NCBI GenBank assembly: GCA_016235665.1
Contig: JACRJI010000008.1
Location: 394,495-458,494, forward strand
Length of the DNA: 64,000 nucleotides
Source of the DNA: a candidate division TA06 bacterium
GTDB taxonomy: Bacteria > Edwardsbacteria > AC1 > EtOH8
Direction: 5' to 3'
A program made the translations under genes and the position numbers. Shown here one piece after another: positions 54,960 to 61,324 of this stretch. Within the stretch, counting starts at the first letter, position 1. The number at the start of each line of letters is the position of its first letter. The notes under the pieces were generated by a model that saw only the letters and a list, made by a program, of their open reading frames with translations, was not told where the DNA came from and did not search any database.

Positions 54960-55457
54960 TTATTTAATCAAATGGCCAAGGTGGAATACCCTAAAAACAA
55001 CCTGCAGGACAACGTTGGCATAAATCCCGGCCAACAGGTCATCCACCATCACGCCCCAGCCGCCGGGCAGCTTTTGAGACTGTCTGGCCCCCAATGGTTT
55101 GATGATATCGAATGCCCGGAACAGCATAAAGCCTATGGCATAGAGCGCAAAGCCCTTGGGAACCAACCACAGCGTCACCCACATTCCCAGCACTTCGTCG
55201 ATCACTATCCTGCCCGCATCATGCCCCCAGTCCTTCTCGGCCAGGGTGGCGGCCCAGACCCCCAGAAAGAAAAGCGTGATGATGAAGGAAAGCTGCAGCC
55301 AGATGTTCAGGTCCGCCCCGAACCACCAGATGACAAGCCCCACCAGGCTTCCGGCGGTGCCGGGGGCAATGGGACAATGTCCGGTAAATCCGGCCGAGGC
55401 CAGAGCTTTGACAAAATAATTGCTTTTTGTATTTTTCATATTATTGAACTTTGGCAA
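54960..55457 (-). CDS. pgpA: Phosphatidylglycerophosphatase A
   Basis: PgpA dephosphorylates phosphatidylglycerol phosphate. The 165 residues show GHCPIAPGTAGSLVG, DAGRIVIDEVLGMWVTL and DIIKPLGARQSQKLPGGWGV, with the DD motif in MVDDLLAG. Three to four membrane helices. The ATG at 55439 (MKNTKSN) is an alternative start. It works after PgsA, encoded 160 bases upstream. Confidence 0.94.
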   Translation of the reverse strand: MPKFNNMKNTKSNYFVKALASAGFTGHCPIAPGTAGSLVGLVIWWFGADLNIWLQLSFIITLFFLGVWAATLAEKDWGHDAGRIVIDEVLGMWVTLWLVPKGFALYAIGFMLFRAFDIIKPLGARQSQKLPGGWGVMVDDLLAGIYANVVLQVVFRVFHLGHLIK

Positions 55458-55620
55458 ATTCGAAATTCAAATACCGAAACACTAAACAAAAACAAATTCG
55501 CAAATTTCAAAATACTAAATTGTTTAGAGATTCAGACATTTGGATCATTTATATTTGTTTGGGGTTTAACGTTTGGCATTTAGGTTATGCTGAACTTTGG
55601 CTTTTGTAAAAGTTCAGAAG
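55458..55620. repeat. AT-rich gap of short repeat words
   Basis: The gap between pgpA and pgsA is built of words such as AAATTCGAAATTC, AAATTCGCAAATTTC, GTTTAACGTTTGGC and AAAGTTCAG. No gene is seen. A similar word (CGTTTGACGTTTGGCG) appears inside korA. Confidence 0.5.
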
Positions 55621-56217
55621 TTACATATTTCCTTTGAACAAACCCAAAATAAGCCACCGGCTTTTTATCAGGTAATCCAGCCCCGAGACCACCGTCAGCA
55701 GCATGGCCAAAAAGATCAATCCGTCAAGCGCCGAAATATAATTCGCCAGCTGGTATTCAGGAATATATGTCCCGCCGGCGGCCAGGGTATCCCGGTAACA
55801 GATGAAAACCAGCACCGCCAGCACCGCCAGCATCTGGCTGGAGGTCTTAAGCTTGGCCAAAATACTTGATTCCATGATGTGTCCCCGGTAGGCCACCACG
55901 GTCCTTAGGCCCATGATCAGGAACTCCCGGACGATGATCACCATCACCATCCAGACGCTGGACAGCTTCAGGGCCACAAAGGCCACCAGGGCCACAGCTA
56001 TCAGCAGCTTGTCGGCGATGGGATCCATGATCTTGCCGAAGCCGGTCTGCTGGCCGTTGCGCCGGGCCAGGTAGCCGTCCAGCAGGTCGGTCAGCGAGGC
56101 CAGCAAAAATACCGCCAGCGCCGCATACCGGCTGTAGACGTTGTCGTACAGCAGCAAAGCCATGAACACCGGGCTGACCAGCGCCCGGCCCAGGGTCAGT
56201 TTGTTTGGTAGGTTCAT
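55621..56217 (-). CDS. pgsA: CDP-diacylglycerol--glycerol-3-phosphate 3-phosphatidyltransferase
   Basis: PgsA makes phosphatidylglycerol phosphate. The 198 residues include the CDP-alcohol phosphotransferase motif DGYLARRNGQQTGFGKIMDP-IAD with all Asp residues, and about five membrane helices. With pgpA next to it, phosphatidylglycerol synthesis is complete from CDP-diacylglycerol. Confidence 0.96.
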   Translation of the reverse strand: MNLPNKLTLGRALVSPVFMALLLYDNVYSRYAALAVFLLASLTDLLDGYLARRNGQQTGFGKIMDPIADKLLIAVALVAFVALKLSSVWMVMVIIVREFLIMGLRTVVAYRGHIMESSILAKLKTSSQMLAVLAVLVFICYRDTLAAGGTYIPEYQLANYISALDGLIFLAMLLTVVSGLDYLIKSRWLILGLFKGNM

Positions 56218-56224
56218 AATAATG

Positions 56225-56254
56225 AATTTATCAGATTTGACCAGGGTCTGTCAA
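56225..56254 (-). promoter_or_regulatory. Possible leaderless promoter of pgsA
   Basis: TTGACA (56249-56254) and TAAATT (56225-56230) are 18 bases apart on the minus strand. The predicted start falls at or next to the pgsA ATG (56217). Confidence 0.35.
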
Positions 56255-56275
56255 TCGGGTTTTCACAAAATCATC

Positions 56276-56304
56276 TTGACAGAACCGGATATTTCAGGTA
56301 TCAT
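56276..56304 (+). promoter_or_regulatory. Promoter of the only plus-strand gene
   Basis: TTGACA (56276-56281) and TATCAT (56299-56304) are 17 bases apart. The start near 56311 leaves a leader of about 27 bases with an AAGGAG site before the ATG at 56338. Confidence 0.65.
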
Positions 56305-56337
56305 CAAATCAATGTTTTTTCAGAAAAGGAGAACTGC

Positions 56338-56811
56338 ATGAAAAAATACTTGCTGCTGGGGCTGCTGCTGGCTTCGGGCCTCTGGAGCCTGGCCCTGGCC
56401 GAGGTGAATGTCAACATCAACGTCGGGATCCCGGTCGTCAGGATTTCTTCGGATCCGTTGATGACGGTTATACCCGGGACCTACATCTACTTTATAACCG
56501 AAAGCTCCGAAGACATCTTCTTTTACCAGGGCTACTGGTGGCGGCCATATAAGGGGCGCTGGCACCGGGCCAACGGGTTCAACGGGCCCTGGACGTTCGT
56601 CAAGCCCGGCCGGGTGCCGCCGGGGATGCTGAAACTTCCTTCGAGCTGGCGCAATCTGCCGCCCGGTCATCCGTCTTTAAAGCACTCCCAGGTCAAGAAT
56701 AGCTGGAAGCAATGGGAGAAAGAGAAGCATTGGAACAGAAAAGAGGGCGGCAAACCCGCCGCAGTGAGCAAATCCAACAAGAACAAAGGGACGAAACATG
56801 GCAAGAACTGA
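56338..56811 (+). CDS. Secreted hypothetical protein, Trp/Tyr-rich
   Basis: A 157-residue protein with a signal peptide (cut near LALA-EVN), a short domain with FYQGYWWRPYKGRWHRA and NGPWTFVKPGRVPPG, and a basic Lys/Asn-rich tail. This YWW..GRW..GPW pattern is seen in small secreted proteins of several Gram-negative lineages, without known function. It is the only plus-strand gene, and its stop is 1 base from the stop of the convergent TPR gene. Confidence 0.8.
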   Translation: MKKYLLLGLLLASGLWSLALAEVNVNINVGIPVVRISSDPLMTVIPGTYIYFITESSEDIFFYQGYWWRPYKGRWHRANGFNGPWTFVKPGRVPPGMLKLPSSWRNLPPGHPSLKHSQVKNSWKQWEKEKHWNRKEGGKPAAVSKSNKNKGTKHGKN

Positions 56812-56812
56812 T

Positions 56813-58207
56813 TTACCTCTCCCTTAATTCATCCAAGGCCTCCCGGTATTCCATCCTGGCGCTTTTGCTGTTGAGCAGATTAAACAGCGAAAGCGCCGTT
56901 TTTTTATATGCCTGTTCGCCGGTCAATTTGAACAGTTCCAGGTTTAAAGGCGCCATCTCCTCGTAATCCTGGCTTTGTTTGAGCATCGACTGCAGCTGTG
57001 CCAGCCCTTTTTCCGGTTCCTTTTTTGCCTCCAGTTTGGCCATTAGCAGCCGGGCCGGAAACAGGACATTCCTGGCGTTGATGGCCGTGGCTATCTCCAA
57101 CGCTTCGCCGTTAAGTTTTTCCGCTTCGGAGTTGATCCCCTGGGAGTAACAGAGAACGGCTTTGTCGTAAAGGTTGATGGCCAGGTCGTGCTGTTGCCCG
57201 GTCTCCCGGCATAGATTTATGGCCCGATCAAAACATTCTTCGGCCCTGATCACCTGCTTCATCCTTTTATAGATCGCACCCAGGCTGCCCAGGGCAAAAA
57301 GCTGGTTGTATTTGTCCTTTGTCTGCTCGGCGCCCAAAAGCTGCTGCCGGGAATATTCCAAGGCCTTTTTATAATCACCGGTTTCGTTGTAAATGGCGCT
57401 CAAATTGCCGCAGGCCAGACTTATGTTCCTGATGTCTCCCAGTTCCTTCGACAGTTCCAGGGACCTTTGGAATAACGGCCGGGCCTCATCCATCTGGGAT
57501 AGATTGAAATAGACCACCCCCATGCTCATATTGGCATAGGCCAAACCCTGTTTGTCCCCGATACTTCTGCAGATGTCGAGTTTTTTCTGCTGGCATAATA
57601 TAGCTTGCTGTCTGTCTCCCTGATAGTCATAGACCAATCCCAGATTGCCGTTGGCCCTGGCCTGGCCTTGCAGATCCCCCAGGTACTGACTGATGGCCAG
57701 ATCCTTCTCAAAGTATTCCTTGGCCGCGGAATATTTGCCCTGGCGCAGGGAGATGATGCCTATGTTACGCAAGGCCCGGGCCAGCAGATCAGCGTTCCCT
57801 TCGGCCTGGGCCAGCTCAACCGCTTTTTGGCAGTGGCCCATAACCTCCTGATATTCCCCCAATTGTTTGTAGGCTTCGGCCAGAGCCAGCAGGGCCTCGC
57901 ACTGTCCCCGGATGTTTTCCGCTGACATCTGATGTTCCAGGGCCTCCAGGGCCAGCGGCAGAGCGGCCTGATACTGTCCCTGGTCGGCCAGTATCCTGGC
58001 CAGTAAGATCTTGCTCTCTGCCTCCAGGTCAGGCCGGCGGCCCAAGGCGGCTGCCTTAAGGTTCTCTTCCGTCAATCCCCGGGCCCGCTGCCAGTTCCCT
58101 GCCAGAACAAGGACCTCGGCCTGCCGGCGGCGCAACTGATAGGGATAAAGCCTGTCTTCGGCCACGATCCAGTATATGTTTTTTTTATATCCAGGTTTGT
58201 ACGGCAT
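56813..58207 (-). CDS. Tetratricopeptide-repeat protein
   Basis: A 464-residue protein made almost wholly of TPR units of the NB-ARC/MalT-associated type (ALRNIGIISLRQGKYSAAKEY, GNLGLVYDYQGDRQQAI, NLSAIYNETGDYKKALEYSR). There is no enzymatic domain or signal peptide. It probably binds peptides or partner proteins. It lies downstream of the kor operon but is separated by a terminator. Confidence 0.85.
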   Translation of the reverse strand: MPYKPGYKKNIYWIVAEDRLYPYQLRRRQAEVLVLAGNWQRARGLTEENLKAAALGRRPDLEAESKILLARILADQGQYQAALPLALEALEHQMSAENIRGQCEALLALAEAYKQLGEYQEVMGHCQKAVELAQAEGNADLLARALRNIGIISLRQGKYSAAKEYFEKDLAISQYLGDLQGQARANGNLGLVYDYQGDRQQAILCQQKKLDICRSIGDKQGLAYANMSMGVVYFNLSQMDEARPLFQRSLELSKELGDIRNISLACGNLSAIYNETGDYKKALEYSRQQLLGAEQTKDKYNQLFALGSLGAIYKRMKQVIRAEECFDRAINLCRETGQQHDLAINLYDKAVLCYSQGINSEAEKLNGEALEIATAINARNVLFPARLLMAKLEAKKEPEKGLAQLQSMLKQSQDYEEMAPLNLELFKLTGEQAYKKTALSLFNLLNSKSARMEYREALDELRER

Positions 58208-58229
58208 ATCTGATGTTCATTACAAAATC

Positions 58230-58268
58230 ATAAAAACAGGCGAGGCTGAAATTTCCGCCTCGCCTGTT
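58230..58268 (-). terminator. Terminator of the kor operon
   Basis: AACAGGCGAGGC and GCCTCGCCTGTT form a perfect 12-base-pair stem with a 10-base loop, followed by TTTTA on the minus strand. It lies 16 bases after the korC stop. Confidence 0.85.
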
Positions 58269-58283
58269 GCAGTTCACAGATTG

Positions 58284-58820
58284 TTACCTGGCCGCCTCGG
58301 CCCCCTTCTTCAGGGCCTTGACGTTGAGCTCAATGATCTCCGGCTTGGCCCGCTTGAAGACCTTGGTCAGAGCCTTGGCGATGGCCTCGATGGACACAGC
58401 CCCGGTCGCACCGGAGAAGGCTCCCAGGGCCACCATGTTGGCGATCTTGGTGGTGCCCAGCTCTTCGGCTATCTTGTTGCACTCCACATAAACGACTTTG
58501 ATGTCGGTGCGCTTGGGCTTGGAGTTGACCAGCGAGCTGTTGATGATCATCAGCCCGCCCGGCTTCACCAGCGGCTCGAACTTGGCCAGGCTGGGCTCGT
58601 TCATAACGATAACCGTCTCGGGCCGGGAGACCACCGGGGTGGCCACTTCGTCGGAGGAGATCACCACCGAGCAGTTGGCGGTGCCGCCGCGCATCTCGGC
58701 TCCGTAGGCCGGGAACCAGGAGACGTGCTTGTCTTCCAGCAGGCCGGCCTGGGCCAAAAGGATCCCGGCCGAGATCACTCCCTGGCCGCCGAATCCGGAG
58801 ATTCTAATTCCCTGATGCAT
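58284..58820 (-). CDS. korC: 2-oxoacid:ferredoxin oxidoreductase, gamma subunit
   Basis: The 178-residue subunit has RISGFGGQGVISAGILLAQA, VSWFPAYGAEMRGGTANCSV and MVALGAFSGATGAVS. With the alpha and beta subunits it oxidises 2-oxoglutarate or branched-chain 2-oxoacids to acyl-CoA, reducing ferredoxin. It overlaps korB by 1 base. Confidence 0.93.
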   Translation of the reverse strand: MHQGIRISGFGGQGVISAGILLAQAGLLEDKHVSWFPAYGAEMRGGTANCSVVISSDEVATPVVSRPETVIVMNEPSLAKFEPLVKPGGLMIINSSLVNSKPKRTDIKVVYVECNKIAEELGTTKIANMVALGAFSGATGAVSIEAIAKALTKVFKRAKPEIIELNVKALKKGAEAAR

Positions 58821-59575
58821 CAGTTGGCACCTCCTTCCTTTTCCGGTGAACGGAACACCCCCAGCGGGTACAGGGGCATCATTTTTTCAGCCACGAATTT
58901 GGCCCCGTCCAGCGGGGTCATCCCCCAGTTGGTGGGACAGGTAGAGAGCACCTCCACCATAGAAAAGCCCTTGCCATCGATCTGGTTCTGAAAGGCCTTT
59001 TTGATGGCCTTCTTGGTTTTAATCACATGCTGGGCGTTGTGGATGGAGGTCCGCTCCAGGTAGATGGCGCCTTCCAGCGGGGTCAGAAGCTCGCAGACCT
59101 TGATGGGAAACCCATTTACCTTGGTGTCGCGGCCCGCCGGACAGGTGGAGGCTTTCTGTCCCACCAAAGTGGTGGGGGCCATCTGGCCGCCGGTCATGCC
59201 ATAGATGGCGTTGTTGATGAAGATGATGGTGATGTTCTCGGAACGGGCCGCCGAGTGGATGGTCTCGCCCATGCCGATTGAGGCCAGATCGCCGTCGCCC
59301 TGATAGGAAAACACTATGCACTCCGGCTTGGAGCGCTTGATGCCGGTGGCGATGGCCGGGCCGCGGCCGTGGGGACCCTGGATCATGTCGCAGTTGAAAT
59401 ATGAATCGGCGAAAACTGAGCAGCCCACCGGGGCCACGCCCACCGTTCTTTCCCTTATTCCCAGCTCATCCATGGATTCGGCCACCAGCCGGTGGACGAT
59501 GCCGTGCCCGCAGCCCGGGCAATAGTGCATTTTCATGTCGACCAGGCCGGCCGGTTTTTTATTCAGCAGTTCCAT
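58820..59575 (-). CDS. korB: 2-oxoacid:ferredoxin oxidoreductase, beta subunit (TPP-binding)
   Basis: The 251 residues contain CPGCGHGIVHRLV, the TPP motif GDGDLASIG followed by FINNAIYGMTGGQ, and Cys residues in VGCSVFADSYFNCD. Substrate (2-oxoglutarate versus branched-chain) cannot be fixed from sequence. It overlaps korA by 1 base. Confidence 0.94.
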   Translation of the reverse strand: MELLNKKPAGLVDMKMHYCPGCGHGIVHRLVAESMDELGIRERTVGVAPVGCSVFADSYFNCDMIQGPHGRGPAIATGIKRSKPECIVFSYQGDGDLASIGMGETIHSAARSENITIIFINNAIYGMTGGQMAPTTLVGQKASTCPAGRDTKVNGFPIKVCELLTPLEGAIYLERTSIHNAQHVIKTKKAIKKAFQNQIDGKGFSMVEVLSTCPTNWGMTPLDGAKFVAEKMMPLYPLGVFRSPEKEGGAN

Positions 59576-60828
59576 TATTTACGCCCTCCCTTCTTTTTAG
59601 CAGCCTTGACACGTTTGACGTTTGGCGTTGAACGTTTAACCGGCCGGGCTTTGGGGGTCTTGGACTTCGTTGCAGTTTTCTTGGCGGCCGGTTTGGATTT
59701 TTTAACAGGTGCTTGCACCGAGCGAGGTCGAGGTGTGGCCGCCGCTTTTTTGACGGGCCCTGCTTTTTTGATCTTTTTGTAAACTTTTTCGATCTCGGCA
59801 AAGACCTCTTCGCTGGCGGGGATCCCGGCCGGCCTGGCATACAGATCAACCACTGCCTGCCCGTTTATGGCCAGGCGCACGTCCTGCACGAACTGGCCCA
59901 TGCTCATCTCCACCACCAGGAAGTTCTTCACCTTTTCGGCCATCTTGGCCAGCTCCCGGCTTGGGAAGGGCCACAGGGTAATGGGCCGGAACAGACCGAC
60001 CTTAAGCCCCTTGTCCCGGGCCATCTTCATGGCGGCCGAGGCTATTCTGGAGGAGGTGCCGTAGGCCACTATCACCAGGTCGGCATCCTGACAGTTCCGG
60101 GTCTCGTATAAGACCTCCCTGGCTTCGATCTCCTGGTATTTCTTCATCCGGATGAAGTTGATCTTCTCCAGCTCGTTCTCCCGCAGATCATAGGACTTGA
60201 CGATCCTTTTACCGCGTCCGGAGGCCACGCCCAGCTCCCAGCCCTTTTCCTTGCGCGACTTGGGATCCACTGTTTCGAACTTGAATTCCACCGGCTCCAT
60301 CATCTGGCCCAAAATGCCGTCGGCCAAAATCATGGCCGGCATCCGGTACTTCTCGGCCAGTTCAAAGCACTTCATGGGGAAGTTGCCCATCTCGTCCACC
60401 GAGTTGGGGGCCAGCACTATGGTCCGGTAATCGCCGTGGCCGCCGCCCCGCACCGACTGGTGGTAGTCGCCCTGGGAGGCCGCGATGTTGCCCAGCCCCG
60501 GGCCGCCCCGCACCACGTTGGCGAAGAAGAACGGCAGGTCGGCCCCGGCGCAGTAGGAGATCCCCTCCTGCTTAAGGCTGATGCCCGGGGATGAGGACGA
60601 GGTCATGCTGCGGATTCCGGTGGCCGCCGCCCCGTAGATCATGTTGATGGCCGCCACTTCGGACTCGGCCTGAATGAAGGCCCCGCCCACCTCGGGCAGG
60701 CGCCAGGACATGTACTCCGGCACTTCGTTCTGCGGAGTAATGGGGTATCCGGAAAAGAACCGGCACCCGGCCCGGACCGCGCCTTCGGCCATGGCTTCGT
60801 TGCCCTTCATTAAGATTTTTTCACCCAT
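59575..60828 (-). CDS. korA: 2-oxoacid:ferredoxin oxidoreductase, alpha subunit with Lys-rich tail
   Basis: Residues 1-355 match KorA/VorB: MGEKILMKGNEAMAEGAVRA, GYPITPQNEVPEYMSW, TSSSSPGISLKQEGISY, and VVEMSMGQFVQDVRLA. About residues 357-417 are an added tail rich in Lys, Pro and Ala, like histone H1, partly encoded by a repeat word (59608-59641). The start is set at 60828, with an AGGAG site; the ATG at 60879 lies in a palindromic repeat. Confidence 0.92.
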   Translation of the reverse strand: MGEKILMKGNEAMAEGAVRAGCRFFSGYPITPQNEVPEYMSWRLPEVGGAFIQAESEVAAINMIYGAAATGIRSMTSSSSPGISLKQEGISYCAGADLPFFFANVVRGGPGLGNIAASQGDYHQSVRGGGHGDYRTIVLAPNSVDEMGNFPMKCFELAEKYRMPAMILADGILGQMMEPVEFKFETVDPKSRKEKGWELGVASGRGKRIVKSYDLRENELEKINFIRMKKYQEIEAREVLYETRNCQDADLVIVAYGTSSRIASAAMKMARDKGLKVGLFRPITLWPFPSRELAKMAEKVKNFLVVEMSMGQFVQDVRLAINGQAVVDLYARPAGIPASEEVFAEIEKVYKKIKKAGPVKKAAATPRPRSVQAPVKKSKPAAKKTATKSKTPKARPVKRSTPNVKRVKAAKKKGGRK

Positions 60829-60873
60829 TATATTTTTTCTCCTGTAAAAAATGTTTTTGTAGCGATACTGTTG

Positions 60874-60932
60874 GGGCAATTCATCCTACTACGTTTGCTT
60901 TTTGCTTACTTCGTAGGACACGTGAATTGCCC
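60874..60932. repeat. REP-like inverted repeat between korD and korA
   Basis: GGGCAATTCATCCTAC and GTAGGACACGTGAATTGCCC form the arms around a 23-base loop. The AATTC/GTAGG parts recall the palindrome upstream of the RAYT gene, so it may be a distant relative. It sits inside the kor operon. Confidence 0.6.
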
Positions 60933-60945
60933 TTCCTTAGCCTTA

Positions 60946-61149
60946 TTACTTCCAGACCTCAATGGCCAGGTCGGGACAGATCTGGGCGCACAGCCCGCAG
61001 CCGATGCAGCAGTCCTGTTTGGCCAGCTTGGCCGGGTAATAGCCGGTAACGCTGAAGGTCTGGGACATGGCGATGCACTCCTTGGGACAGGCCTTGGTGC
61101 AAAGCTCGCAGCCCTTGCAGCGGTTCTCGTCCACCCTTATTTCGGGCAT
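60946..61149 (-). CDS. korD: 2[4Fe-4S] ferredoxin subunit of the Kor complex
   Basis: A 67-residue ferredoxin with CKGCELCTKACP and CIGCGLCAQICP. Its position just upstream of korA-korB-korC fits the delta subunit that passes electrons from the TPP centre. It has an AGGAGG ribosome site. Confidence 0.93.
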   Translation of the reverse strand: MPEIRVDENRCKGCELCTKACPKECIAMSQTFSVTGYYPAKLAKQDCCIGCGLCAQICPDLAIEVWK

Positions 61150-61221
61150 GTTAAAACCTCCTGATTTTGTGGAATTTATAATATTGGTTATTGTCTTATT
61201 TTCAAGGAAACCTAAAAAAGT

Positions 61222-61250
61222 ATTCTAACAGAATTGATTTTATTTTGCAA
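61222..61250 (-). promoter_or_regulatory. Promoter of the kor operon
   Basis: TTGCAA (61245-61250) and TAGAAT (61222-61227) are 17 bases apart on the minus strand, giving a leader of about 65 bases before the korD ATG. Confidence 0.6.
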
Positions 61251-61273
61251 GGGATAAATGACATAATTTAGTT

Positions 61274-61307
61274 AAAAAAGCGGGTTGGTATTTAACCAAC
61301 CCGCTTT
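61274..61307 (-). terminator. Rho-independent terminator of the YVTN-repeat gene
   Basis: AAAGCGGGTTGGT and ACCAACCCGCTTT pair over 13 bases with a 5-base loop, then a run of T on the minus strand. It lies 18 bases after the stop of the large secreted protein. Confidence 0.9.
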
Positions 61308-61324
61308 GAGATATTTTAATGCTT

